A stretch of DNA of 64,000 nucleotides, from NCBI GenBank assembly GCA_028583405.1, contig JAPTMU010000161.1, forward strand, positions 27,501-91,500, given 5' to 3'. Source of the DNA: Pogonophryne albipinna. Lineage: Eukaryota > Chordata > Actinopteri > Perciformes > Artedidraconidae. The first letter of the stretch is position 1. Every line of letters begins with the position of its first letter. A program made the translations under genes and the position numbers. The notes under the pieces are model-generated. The model did no database searches, was not told the origin of the DNA, and saw nothing but the letters and a program-made list of their open reading frames with translations. Of this stretch, positions 39,156 through 52,057 are shown piece by piece.

Positions 39156-42100
39156 TCAGCTCAGCCAATCTGTGTGCCTCTCTGCAGTGCAGCATAACCC
39201 TTCTCCTCGCCCCGAGCTGTAGACCGGAGACACACACACTCGACTGCTCGGTGCGAGGTGCTTGAGGCGCGTTGAACGAGAAGAAGCAGGCAGGTAGAGG
39301 GAGGAGATGGAGGGCTTAGAGGTGTAGGTGTGGGGGTTTTGTCTCTCCCAGCTCAGCCAGTAGCCTTTTAAACCTTCTTGATTGGCCTGCCACACTACCT
39401 GCACCTCCTGATGCTCCACTGGGATCAAGTGAAGGTCGCTTAGGGCTGGCAGAGCTGCTGCAGGATAAAAAAAGACAGAGAAAAGTAAGGCAAATATTGA
39501 AACCACCAGGGAAAGTAAAGCTGAATGCAGGACTCAAAGGTCAACTTTCAAGCAAGAGAAGTAAACAATGCTTTTAAGTAAAGAGGACAAAATGATCCTG
39601 AAGGGAGAACAACTGAAGGACACAAACTCACACAGTCAGACATAGTATACATACCCTCTTGAGTGCATGCTCTAACCGACATTGCTCTTTCTTTTCCATT
39701 CCTATGCAGAGCACTGACTGTGACGAGGTACTGAGTGCCTGGCTGCAGGCCGGTCAGTAAAGTAGAGTTCTGCTGGCTAGGTAATGTCACGGTGAGGACC
39801 TCTCCGCTTGGAAAAGCTCCATACTCCACCGTATATCTCTGAACTTCAGCAGGCTGCAGGGGACCCCAGCTCACACGGATCTGACGAGAGCCAGAGTCTG
39901 AAACAGAAACCACTGTCGGGCCTAAAACATCTGAGGGGAGAGGAGACAGGGGGGAGAAGTGGTGACTGGCTGCAGGAAATTAAGAGTCATCAAAATGTAT
40001 TTAGGTCTGGACCTAGTGTGCATTAGGAATATTGCTGTGCAGCACCTGATACAGAACACAGATGGTAAGTGCGTTGATGCAAATTAAATAATGATACATT
40101 AAGCCAACTTTAAATGTCAGACAGAGAACAGAAACATGCTGTAACAGGCTCTCTAATGGATATCTGTTGTCTAGAAAGAAGTCATCAACTCTCTTCGACA
40201 CTCAACCTGGTAAATGTCTCCAGTGTTGTAATATTTCTATGTTAATTTAAGCATGTCCAATACGATTTCAACTGATAAAACTCCATTAGTTGAGGAATAT
40301 TCTGCAAAATGATAAAAACAATAACAACTGAATTTACTTTCTTTCTTTTTACTGTTTAGTCGTGAACCTAGAATGTTTTTTTATGTGCATTACAGGAGCG
40401 TTCAAGTATATGTTTTTAAATCCTCTCACGTGTGGTGAAGTTAACAGAGAGTGTGTTGAACAGCCTCTGGTTGGACTCCGGGTGCAGGGCAGCAGTGTAG
40501 GTGGTGTCAGGCTGCAGGTTGGTCAGCTCCACCCAGCTGGAGTTGCCTGAGAGAGTGCGTTTAGTTTCAGGACCTGCTTTCCCCAAAGAGTTGTATGAGA
40601 TCTCATAGTAACCGCTGTCTACTTTCAGAACAGGACGCCACTGCAGCACGGCACTGTGGGAAGTCAGGTCAACCACACGCAGCCGTTCTGCACGAATAAT
40701 TTCTACAGATAAGACAAGAGAAAGAGAGGCAGCGTGAGATAAAATATAGAAAGAGGGTAAGCCTGTAGTGAAAAATCTCCTTTTCTTTCCAAAAAATAAG
40801 CATGCTTCTACTCTGCTCAATTTCATATTTAAAAACCCACATACTGATAATGGCCTCCCTCAGGTCTTCTGTGATGATGTCGATGTCATCGATGTCCACT
40901 GAGTAGAGGTGAGACTCCAGTGGAGGTGTCACGGCACGCTGTAACACCTGGTAGTTTCCATGTACTGTAGACACAGCTAACACTGACACTCCCTGCACCT
41001 TCAGCTCGGCCATCACCCCCCCTACGTCTCCGGGCTCCACACCATCAGTCAGCCACAGCAGCACCTTCGGCATGTTCTCGTCTGTCTCTGTCAGAAGCCC
41101 CTGGGCCACCCTGAGCGCCGCCTTGGTGTTTGTGTCTCCCTGCAGCTGGCTGACACTCTGCAGAGCTTTCTGAAGACTTTCCTGGTTGTTGTGGACGTCC
41201 AGGCCAAACTCCAGGTTAGGGTTTGTGCCCACCTGCAGCAGCCCGACCCTTACGTGCCCACGACCCAATGAGAAGGGGCAAAGGAGAATGGTGGCGAAGT
41301 GCAAGAAGCGCGAGAACTCTCGGTTTGCAACACTTCCTGAAGAGTCCAGGAGAAGGAGAACATCGCCTTCACAGCAGTTTAAAGCTTTGCAAAAAACAAG
41401 GGAAAAAAGGACGGTCATTTCATTGTATTGGTCTGGATTGACAGTTGGATTGAAAGGGTAAATGGTTATACATTAGATTTATTTATGCCAACCTATAATG
41501 TTCAAAGCTGCATGTACAAACATTTTGTTGGCCACTTGGGGGCAGTATAAAACAAGCTATCAACACAACATTTACATATTATTTTGTTGTACATTTAACA
41601 TTTGTGCATTATTGTCTTATCCTGGAGATGAGTGAATAATTAGCTTATCCTGGCACACACATTTCACTGAACATACACAGTTTCCTTGCCATGCTTGAAC
41701 AGAGATTTGACTGCGGAGTCACACTCAGTGAAACGTGAGGGAACTGAGAACGGATATTCAAGAGGAATATGCCAGTTGAGTGCGATATAAAAACCGCTAG
41801 CGAGAAATGTACTTGAGTCAATCACTCAGAGAGTCCCTCCACTTTTGCATGCAACTAAAGCTACAGTGACAAGTTTTTATTATTTTGAACAGAATAGCTT
41901 GCGTACGACACAACAGGACACACAGAGTAGCATGAGCATTGGTTTGGAGTTTCTGATATGCTCAACATGAGTCCAGTAAAAACTCTGCTATTTGCTAATC
42001 GCCTGATAAATGCTTCTTTATGTTCACCAGCTAGTCGCCTAATTTTTCTGCTGATTAGAAAAGAGTGATTAATAGTAAAGTAGAAGCACGGACAACTAAG

Positions 42101-45100
42101 AAAGATGCCGAAAGTTAGTACAACTGCATTCAGGTGATAATTCTTTGAGTTTTTCATTACAAAGGACCTCTTTTGTAGGTCGAAATTCATTTGTTTCATA
42201 AATATATTGTCGTAAGCAGCTTTAAAGATCCCCTTAATAACTCAGTCATAAAATATAGTGGACACAGATTTACATTTTCTAGGCTGGTCTTATAAATGTC
42301 AAAGATGTCATTGCAGTGCTTTCGGAAGCATTAATATAAAAAGTGAAATGCAATAACAGGTATATGAGGTGTCGTTTCATGAATATAATAAACAATCTGC
42401 TCAAACATATTCAAAACGTGTCAGAATAATATTGCACTGAGAATACTTTAAATGGAGAAAACAGCAGCAGAGCAATAAGGAGAAATGGGTCCCCACAGAC
42501 GATTTATCAAACCAGAGTAAAATCTACACTGAAGATAAATCACTGACACACAAAAACAAGCCACTAGAAAAGGCAGTGCAGTGAGAAAAAGAGAAATCAC
42601 ATCCCACACATCGGGATCTCTCCACTCGAATGAACACATTTCCCCGTCTTCACCTTTGATCATTTCTCAGAAGCTATTTCATTGTCAAAATGTCATCTAA
42701 ATGGAATCATTTACAATGATAAGAATCAATTCTACCTGCAAGCTCCGTCCTGCACAAGATACTTGTCAAATACATTTGGGGCCTCATTTGTCTGTTGCTC
42801 CTGGACACCACTGAGTGTTTCTTAATGACACAGCTCACTGCATGTGAATTCTGGTGAATTGGCTGCTTGTAGTTCATGAAATATTCTGCGTATTATAAAT
42901 ACACTGACATTCGATTTGATAATCTGGTTTTAGATGTGCTTAATGAGAATTAATTCAACACAGGGTCATTCCTAATTGTCCCTTATATATTATACACATC
43001 TGTTTTATTGCTTCAATTCTTCTATGTCGTTCACACTCTTTTCCTTTTACAGCTCCTCCGCAAAACACACCCATTATTTTAAAGCAGTAGTCCATAATCA
43101 TTAAACATTAATAGGGAAGCAGAAAATAAATCGGCTGGAAAATAAACAGGCACAGAGGAAATTAGGGAGAAAAGGGAAAGGTCAGCTAACATCGTATTGA
43201 AAAGCAAATGACAGGAACAACAGAAGAGAAAATACAGGGGAGAGAGGTGAAAGCTCTTTTCACATACATAATATTTGTATATACATGGAGAAAGAGTAGA
43301 AGCTGAAAGGGGAAGATGAGACAGAGAACAAAGAAACGAGAAAGAAAGAAGAGGGGAGATGTGGATTAGGGTTGTTGATTGAGATGTAGAGGAATGTCTC
43401 TATCTTTGCAGACAGAGGAAAAATACATGTGAAAATGTGTTTGTGTGTGTGAGAGATTTGAGCATGTCATCTGTCATTTAATTAGTTTTAAGCTGTGCCA
43501 AGGCCATATGCCACATTGCCCAGATGTACAGGAAATATGTTAATGATTCCTGTGAAGTTTACTGTAAAATCAACCTGTGCCGACATCAAACACACAGATG
43601 GGAGCGTATTGGTCTGTGTTGGATCAAAATCAACGCAGGCCTTTCCCAACTAATGGTGATCTAAAACATTTTAAACATAAAAGTTTAAAATGTGCAACTC
43701 GATTTTGACAGGATAACAACTGGTGACTTCTAGAATTGTGTGAGTAACATTCTGTTTTTAGACTTCTCTGTTTCAGTGTGTGTACTCTGTATAAATGCTC
43801 TGTAGTTGATCTGACTGAAATTGTGATTTTAAATCTCAAAACCGCTACAGTATCTGTCAGGCAGAAACTTGGGACAAGTCATTTGACTGAAACCTTAAAA
43901 CTGAACTAACTGACTGCTAGGGTTAACTTTGATTTAAACATTTGTAGAATACTAAGAGCTTTATTGAGTAGGTGTAACTGTATTAAGGGTTAAACTCATA
44001 ACTTTATAACTTAGGGTTTAATGTAATTGTAAAACCATTGGGCCACTGAAAAGATACAATAGCAACTCAGGAGGGAGCCAGTCTAGATTTCCTTTTGAGG
44101 GCCACCAGCTGCAGAGAGTTAACTAATTAAAGGGGCGTGGCCCCACATCTGTGAGAACTCAGCAATCAGGTGTCCATTTTAGGTAGCACTTTCCTGGAGC
44201 GTCAGCGTCAGACAATAGAGTCCTGCTGGAGTAAGACTGACAAAGACAATAGAGTCCTGCTGGAGTCACGAGGGTGGCAAAGAGGAGGCAAATCCTACTT
44301 TGATTGAGCTAAGTATCGCTGGTGTTTTATTTCATTTGGTTGTTTAGCCCCTCATGCTATAATCATGTGTATTTTCTCCATTCCTGTTCATGTGTCCTCT
44401 CGCAATTATGACTGGCCCCGTGTATCTCGTAATCGATATAACCGGCCTGCTCTCGTCTATCCCACATGCTCCACTGACATCCAACATCTAGTTTCAGGCG
44501 GCCTGTGGAACTGCCAGTCAGCTGTTCCTAAGGCTGACTTCATCTCTGGCTACGCTTCCCTGCAGTCTCTGGATTTCCTTGCTCTCACTGAGACGTGGAT
44601 TACTCCATCCAACACATCCACCCCAGCAGCTCTCTCCACAGCATATTCCTTCTCCCATACACCCAGACCCACTGGCAGAGGAGGTGGCACTGGTCTCCTG
44701 CCCTCTCCCAAATGGAGCTTTTCCCTCTTCAAGCTACCTAACTTCACTCCTTCCACCTTTGAATTCCATGCCGTCACAGTAACCCATCCTATACAATTAA
44801 CCATTGTTGTTCTCTACCGTCCACCAGGCGCCTTGGGGGACTTCCTGGAGGAATTAGATAATCTCCTCTCACACATCCCTGAAACTGGCCCTCCCGCTGT
44901 ACTTCTCTGAGACTTCAACCTCCAGACAGGGAAGATAGACGAACTAACATCTCTGTTAACCGCCTTTGCTTTCTCACTGTCTCCATCCCCACCAACTCAT
45001 AAAGCTGGCAATGTTCTTGATCTCATATTCTCAAGGAACTGCACTACTTCTAACCTCTCTGTAAACCCGCTCCACACATCCGATCACTTCTTCATTTCAT

Positions 45101-48100
45101 TCTCTCTACCCCTTTCCAAACATAACAAACTAATCTCTTCTCATCCTGCACCTGTCCGCCGTAACCTTCGTTCCCTCTCCCCCTCTCCCCCTCTACCTTT
45201 GCCTCATCGGTGCTCTCAGCCCTCCCTTCCTCTGACTCGTTCCAACTCCTACTTCCAAACTCTGCAGAAACTCTCCTCTCTACTCTCTCATCCTCTCTGG
45301 ACTCTCTCTGTCCTCTCACATCTCGGCAGGCTCGTCAGTCCCCTCCTGCTCCCTGGCTAAATGACGCACTGCGTGCTAATAGAACCGTCCTTCGGGCAGC
45401 AGAGCAGAAACGGTGGAAATCCAAACACCGTGACGACCTCTTAACCTATCAGGCTCTCCTCTCCTCTTTCTCTGCTTCCATCTCTCAGGCAAAACGCACT
45501 TTCTTTCAAGATAAGATCCAATCTTCCTATTCCAATCCCAAAAAACTATTTTCCATCTTCTCCTCCCTCCTGGACCCCCCCAAAGCCCCTTCCCCCTCCT
45601 CCCTTCTGTCAAGCGACTTTGTTAACCACTTTGAAAAAAAAAGGTTGATGATATTCGCTCTTCTTTTTCTGACTCACCTCTACTCACCGCTGGGTCACCA
45701 GACCCTCCTTTCACTCATACACTAACCTCCTTTTCCCATCTCTCTCCAAGTGAGGTTCTTACCCTCATTACCTCTGCCCGCCCTACCACCTGTCCTCTGG
45801 ACCCTATCCCTTCAAACCTCCTTCAGACTATCGCTCCTGATATTCTACCGTTTCTCATCCATTTCATCAACACTTCTCTAACTTCTGGTCACTTTCCAAA
45901 CAGTCTCAAGGAGGCAAGAGTAAACCCTCTCCTAAAGAAACCCACTCTCAACCCGTCTGATGTTATAAACTACAGGCCTGTCTCTCTCCTCCCATTCCTG
46001 TCTAAAACACTTGAACGGGCTGTCTTTAAACAACTCTCCTGTTATCTCCATCAGAACAACCTTCTGGATCCGCACCAGTCTGGTTTCAAGGCAGGTCACT
46101 CCACAGAAACTGCCCTCCTTGCTGTCACTGAGGAACTGCACACTGCTAAAGCAGCCTCCCTCTCCTCTGTCATCATCCTGTTGGACCTGTCTGCTGCATT
46201 CGACACGGTGAACCATCAGATCCTCCTTCGCACTCTCCAAGAACTTGGAGTTTCAGGCTCTGCACTTTCCCTCATCACCTCATACCTCAAAGAACGCACC
46301 TACAGGGTAACTTGGAGAGGGTCGGAGTCCGACCCTTGTCAATTAACTACAGGGGTGCCTCAGGGCTCTGTTCTTGGTCCCCTCCTCTTCTCCTTGTACA
46401 CAAACTCGCTCGGATCTGTCATTAGCCCGCATGGTTTTTCATACCACTGCTACGCTGACGACACCCAATTAATTCTGTCCTTTCCCCGCTCAGAGACCCA
46501 GGTCGTCGCACGCATCTCTGCTTGTCTAGCTGACATCTCTCAGTGGATGTCTGCTCATCACCTCAACCTTGACAAGACTGAACTGCTTTTCCTTCCGGGA
46601 AAAGATTGTCCCACTCTTGACCTAACAATCAACATCGGCACCTCTGTTGTTTCCCCGACTCAGACTGCAAGGTATCTGGGTGTGATCCTAGATAAAAACC
46701 TGTCCTTCACTGCAAACATAGCTGCTACAACCCGCTGCTGCAGATACACGCTTTACAACATCAGGAGGATACGTCCCCAGCTGACCCAGAAAGCGACGCA
46801 GGTTCTGGTCCAGGCTCTCGTCATCTCACGCCTAGACTACTGCAACTCCCTCCTGGCTGGTCTACCTGCATGTGCCATCCGACCTCTGCAGCTCATCCAG
46901 AATGCAGCGGCTCGTCTGGTCTTCAACCTTCCTAAATTCTCCCACACCACGCCGCTCCTCCGCTCCCTCCACTGGCTTCCGGTAACTGCTAGAATCCACT
47001 TCAAGACAATGGTACTTGCGTATCATGCTGCGAATGGATCTGGCCCTTCCTACATCCAGGACATGGTTAAACCGTACACCCCAGCACGTGCACTACGCTC
47101 TGCATCAACCAAACGTCTCGCTGCACCCTCACTGCCAAGGGGACCCAAGTTCCCATCAGCAAAAACATGTGGGTTTGCTATCCTGGCTCCAAAATGGTGG
47201 AATGAGCTCCCCATTGACATCAGGACAGTAGATAGCTTACACACCTTCCGGCGCAGACTGAAAACTCATCTCTTTCGACTCCACTTCGAGCAATAGAACT
47301 ATTAACAAAGCACTTATATACTAATAAAGGACTGGCTTACCTAAAGCCAGTTGAGTAGCACTTGAAATGTTTTTGCTCTATGAAACCTGATACATACTTA
47401 TATGATTCTGTTTTCTTCAAGTTTGTATTTTGTTGGTCGAACGCACTTATTGTAAGTCGCTTTGGATAAAAGCATCAGCTAAATGCAATGTAATGTTGCT
47501 CTGCTGCCTTTAAACCTTTTGCAGATTTTCTTGCATAAAAAGTGAAAGTGAAGCTAAATTAACAAAATGCCAGGTATGCAGGTAGTTGTTTTTGGAACCA
47601 AGGAGGAACGAATAAAAGTCAGCACTGAGCTTCAGTTGGCAATGTTCAAAACAACAGATAAAGCCAGAAATAACTGTAGTCATGGACTCTGAGCTGAATT
47701 TAAAGAGTCACTTTAAAACACTTACTAAGTCAGCCTATCGCCTTCAGAATATATATAGGATTAAATGACTTATGTTACAGAAGGCTTTGGAAAGACTTGT
47801 CCATGCTTTTATCTTCAGTAGACTAGACTACTGTAACGATGTCTTTACAAGTCTGCTGCTCGGGTCCTCACTAACACTAAGAAAGTGGATCTCATCACTC
47901 CAGGTCTGAGGTCTTTACACTGGCTTCCTGTCTGACGATTTGATTTCAAAATACTGCTGCTGGTTCATATAGCATTGAATGGTTTAGGGCCAAAATCCTA
48001 CTAGGTTCCGAACTCTCAGGTCTTCTGGGACTGGTCTGCTTTCTGTCCCCAGAGTCAGAACTAAACATGAGAAACAGCTTTCAGTTATTATGCTCCAAAT

Positions 48101-50813
48101 ATCTTGAACAAACTACCAGAAACCAGCAGGTCCGCTACTTTTAAATCCGGGCTGAAGACTTTTCTTTTTGTTGCTGCTTTTAATTGAACTATTTATATCT
48201 TACACTGCACTGTAACTTTTATTCATGTATTTTGAATGCATGTTAGCTTGTTTCATTTTTTTTTTTTTTTTTTTTTAATTGTCTTTGCTTTTTAATGACT
48301 GTTTTTAAATGCCATTGTATGATGTATTTCTGCTGCCCTATGTCTTAATGCTGTTAATGTCTTTCATTTTTGCAAAGCACTTTGAATTGCCTTTAGTTCA
48401 GCACTTCATGGATCGGTGTCAGCTTTAAAAAAAATCTGTAGTGTAAAATTCAGCCACTAGTACTGATACAATGATTTGCTTTCTTGCAGAAATTAAATGG
48501 GAAGATCGACTAAATTCTCTACATTAAATATGAGACTCAAACTCAAAGAGTTAGCTTAGCTTAGCCTGGAAACAAGGGCATCTAGCATGAAGACATCTAG
48601 CCTGAGTCTATCCAAAGCTAATTATATTCACCTACCAGCACCTTTAATCTCTCTTATCAACACATTTAACATCTTGTTGTTTAATCACACACCCAAAGTG
48701 TTCTGGTTTTAAATTGGCACCCTATCGAATTCACAAAGCAAGGTAAGTTTACCTGTTATAGGGAGTAAATGCAAGTAAAACTAGTTAAATGTCTTGGTGG
48801 AGTCTGAGAAAAAAAAACTGATGTCAAAGTGATGTCATTAGGGTTTGGGCCTAAAATCATAACAAAAACCCTGTTGTTACAACCTGTGGTCATGCAGTTT
48901 GAAAGTCGTGAATGTTGATCAGACAGGGATGGTAAACAAAGATGCTGTTGTAGTTGCATTGTGGGAAATGCAGTGTTGGGGAAGCTACTTTACAAGCATA
49001 GCTTAGCTACCACTTATTTGACAATAGAAGAAGCAAAGCCACCATAGGGGAACTCTAGTTTGGTTTAGTTAAGTCACTAAGAAAAAGTAGTTCAAATGTA
49101 CTAGTCTTTGCATACCTAACAAATAAATATGTTTTTTTGTAGTCCAGGCCAAGGTGATTCTTCCTTGGGCTGATATTCTGAAGTTTTCCCGGATGCTGTG
49201 TGAGCACTGTGCGAGCCCGCCCTTTGGCTCAGGCAGGCACTACCCACATGTTAAAGGTTAAATGTGTGCAAGTGGAAGCTGGACAGAGGCATTATCTGCG
49301 AGCTATTGCAACATGTTGTTAAATTGGTTTAATTACATGCATTTCACTAATCCACAACACTGGCAAAATGTAGGATTCAGGGTTTCTTTCTGAGTTTTTT
49401 TTACCCTTCTTTTTTAAAAGTTGTTGGTTTCTCAACTTTATGGAAGTGCAGTAACAAATTGCAGGACTGCCTCTGAAAGCATTTTCAGGCAGACTGGTGG
49501 ACGTACTGTTAACTTACATAATGTTAAACTGGTCACGGTCCAGTTTGGCTGTAGTAACTGTCGTGTCATAATTTTAACACATTTTCATTTTCCATAGCTT
49601 GTTGCAGTTAATACTCCCAGATCATTTGTTCCATTGAGTCAATAACACTACTTCAGTCCAGTTAATTTTCCAGTTTAAACCTATAAAAAATATCTGACAT
49701 CACCTGCAGTGGTGGGAGAGGTGTCCAGAACACTTAAATAGACACAGCCTTTTACTTCAGTAGAAGTACAGAACTATTTATCAGAACGATGTGACAAAGG
49801 ATTAAAAAGTGAAATACATGCAGAAAAATGGCCCCTTCAAGTTTTAACCTATATTATGTAAATAGTGTTTTGATGTTATAAAGTTAAAACAAATGTGAAC
49901 TACTTGATATTTGTGGGTAGTTTTTTCTGTAACACTGCATCATGTGTTTTGTATGTTAAATCATTATCTGACAAAGTAACTAGAGACTGCAGTTGTCAGA
50001 TAAAAGTAGTGGAGTAAAAAGTACATTACCAAGCATAACGAAGCATTATATTTAAATACTCAAGAAGTCTACAAGAACTTTAAAAAACTACTAAAATACA
50101 GTATTTAAGTGGATGTAATGAAAGTGTGATTCATAAGGAGAAATAAAACACAGAAACGGTTTATATTTAAGCCTAAAAACGTGACTCAGTCATTCTGATG
50201 ATTACAGGCAATTATATTGATTAGATCACACACTTGGACCATATTAAAAAAGACACACTCAATACATGTCCCGAATCAAAAGTAATGAAGAACTATTATG
50301 GAATGCATAACAACAAAACACCCTGAGACACCACTGTCCATGTGTCAACTTGTTTGAACCAGATTGTCAGTGGAAAGGATCCTGGCCTGTTGTGACATAT
50401 TAAATGCCAGTGATGATCATTAACTCACGTTGCTTTAAGCCAGACTGTCTCGTGATGCAATTTAACTCACAACACATTTGATAGCCTAATGTCTAAATAG
50501 CCATAGTGTAAAAAAGTGTGACTTTCTACAAGAGTCCAAAATACTTTTTTTCTCAAGGTTTAACTTTAAGCCCAGGTTCCACTTACAAAACATCCCCAAT
50601 CTAACCCCGAAGACGCAAGAGAAACATTGTATCTATTTATCTGTGTAAAAAGGTCTGTTAAAGTTGAATTCGGCCATGTCCCTGCGGGTTTCTTCTTCTG
50701 TTTGAGTCTGCCCCGTGTGTTATCAACTCACCTGTGGCAGGTACAGCACTTTGCGTTTTGCTCCGCTGCAACATCGCCCATAGAAGAACACATCGAAGTA
50801 AAAAGCCCCTCAT
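39156..50813 (-). CDS. vwa1: von Willebrand factor A domain-containing protein 1 (WARP), 5 exons
   Basis: A secreted extracellular-matrix protein found in cartilage, peripheral nerve and basement membranes, where it associates with perlecan and collagen VI. Exons: 50732-50813, 40845-41384, 40430-40702, 39655-39930 and 39156-39457. Every intron is phase 1, the classic arrangement for shuffled extracellular domains; total 490 aa. Exon 1 encodes a signal peptide (MRGFLLRCVLLWAMLQRSKT) and has a perfect donor G/GTGAGT. Exon 2 is the VWA domain with MIDAS residues in LLLLDSSGS (Asp41, Ser43, Ser45) and WLTDG. Exons 3 and 4 are fibronectin III repeats (VDSGYYEISYNSLG; LQPGTQYLVTVSALHRNGKE). Exon 5 looks like a third, more diverged repeat (LKGYWLSWERQ, LAPSSRVCVSPVYSSG). 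Human VWA1 has two such repeats. Exon 1 was placed by phase, signal peptide and splice site; the other exons are certain. Confidence 0.93.
44200..47495 (+). mobile_element. Nearly full-length L2/Maui-type LINE, lightly broken
   Basis: An autonomous-type non-LTR retrotransposon carrying endonuclease then reverse transcriptase. Endonuclease landmarks: LDFLALTETWI, VLYRPPGALGDFLEELD and later TSDHFFISF. Reverse-transcriptase landmarks: NYRPVSLLPFLSKTLER, QSGFKAGHSTETALL, LLDLSAAFDTVNH, GVPQGSVLGPLLFSLYTN, CYADDTQL and the L2-typical SRLDYCNSLLAGL. An intact frame runs 46181-47296. Breaks: an in-frame TGA at 44908 where the conserved glycine before DFN is expected, a frame change between about 45170 and 45210, and a 9-A run at 45634-45642 where the frame shifts again. 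The 3' end reads GTAAGTCGCTTTGGATAAAA, the well-known fish L2 tail. The 5' limit is uncertain; a 22-bp direct repeat at 44211-44232 and 44245-44266 may be in its 5' UTR. Confidence 0.85.
47718..48430 (+). mobile_element. Decayed 3' fragment of a second LINE
   Basis: Conceptual plus-strand translation, across frames, contains SRLDYCND, ITPGLRSLHWLPV and a following stretch like the C-terminal end of an L2/Rex-type LINE reverse transcriptase. Stops and shifts are frequent. The 3' end carries a run of T (48258-48276) and the phrase TTTTGCAAAGCACTTTGAAT. It is much older than the neighbouring L2 copy and different in sequence, so it is a separate insertion. Confidence 0.6.
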
Positions 50814-52047
50814 CCTCTCTGAACAGCATTAAAATAATGATCAGAAATAGCACAGGCAGGTGAAATAAACAACGACAGGTCTCCCTTCATCGGCTCTCAT
50901 CGCAGAAATCACTCATGTATGCACCTCTGTCGTCTCTTCCGCAGTTTCGCTTCTGCACGAGCCATCCAAACTTTCAGTAAACGCAGGTGCGTCATGCGCA
51001 CTACAAGGTTTTCACGGTGCATTTATTTCCTTTAAATGTTAGATTCTCACTCAAACTGTTTCACTCTGTCATGTCCTGATTACTCCTCCTCAGGGACGTT
51101 CACAGACATTTTGGGGGGCAGGAGCTCAAGTGGGAAAAAGGACACTTCCCATAATCATTTATAAAAAACTTTTTAAAACAAAAAGTTAAATATAGTTGCA
51201 CATCTCTGACTTACTGACCAATTTATTTTATACCCTCACACTCACACGTTTAATACTCAACAGAAATTATGAAATTACTGTTTAAGGACATTACAGGCAA
51301 AAAATATCGTTTTTTCTTGTACATTTTGTTATTTTTGTTTATTTTGCCTCCATGATTTCTTTCAATCTAATGGAAAGAAAACTTCCGAAAAACACATAAA
51401 TGGTGTTCGTTTTACTACCATGTCTGAATTCATCTATAGATTTAAAGCTAATCTGCATTTTTAAACATAACATTTCAGGGGAAAATACTGACTTGACGTA
51501 AGTAACTATCTGGGGAAGTTGTGAGGTGCTATGTTTTTTTGTTTGTGTTTGGTTTTATCCTTTTCACCTGGAATGCCTTAACTGCATGCAAATTAGCGCA
51601 TTTTAATTAAGATAGGATAAGAGATAAGATAGTACTTTATTTATAGTGTCGCCTACTAGTTAATGCCTAATTTGCATATCAATGTGACGATTGTGATGAC
51701 GTTATTAGATACACATTTTACTGTATTCACCTTTAGTGTCTCCCCTTAAAGGTGGGGAAGGTAAGTTTCAGAAACCGGCTCGAGTTTACTCAAATTTGAA
51801 AGTACACAGCCGAAAAGAATCCGCCCCTTCCTTCAGACTTCCTTACAGAGCACCTCCTCCAACACACATGAACGCGCACATGACTTAGGTTGGCTATATA
51901 GTTCAGGGGAATTGTAAACCATACAAAACAGATAATTACCTGTCCAAGAGAAAAAGAGCGACCACGGCGTCAGATTTCAACTCGGTGTGTTATTCCATAT
52001 CTTTATTCAAGAGTGTGGTATTTAAATTTGAGAGCATACTTTATTGA
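50814..52047. other. Upstream flank of vwa1
   Basis: The first 150-200 bp should be the vwa1 promoter and 5' UTR, and are slightly richer in CG than the surroundings. The rest, to 52047, holds no recognised gene. A decayed repeat phrase AGATAAGATAGTACTTTATT lies near 51623. Confidence 0.45.
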
Positions 52048-52057
52048 TTTCCTTCAC

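Larger units (their letters stand above)
41385..50731 (-). other. Large vwa1 intron 1
   Basis: A 9.3-kb intron swollen by two LINE-derived segments (about 44.2-47.5 and 47.7-48.4 kb), both in the orientation opposite to vwa1. Outside these I see AT-rich sequence and no exon of another gene. Signal-peptide-like open frames at 41861-42199 and 42448-42663 were considered as vwa1 exon 1 and set aside for lack of a suitable phase-1 donor. Confidence 0.7.

Noticed and set aside
41861..42663. Two signal-peptide-like minus-strand frames as vwa1 exon 1
   Set aside because: Neither has a convincing phase-1 donor; the frame at 50732-50813 has both a signal peptide and a perfect phase-1 donor.
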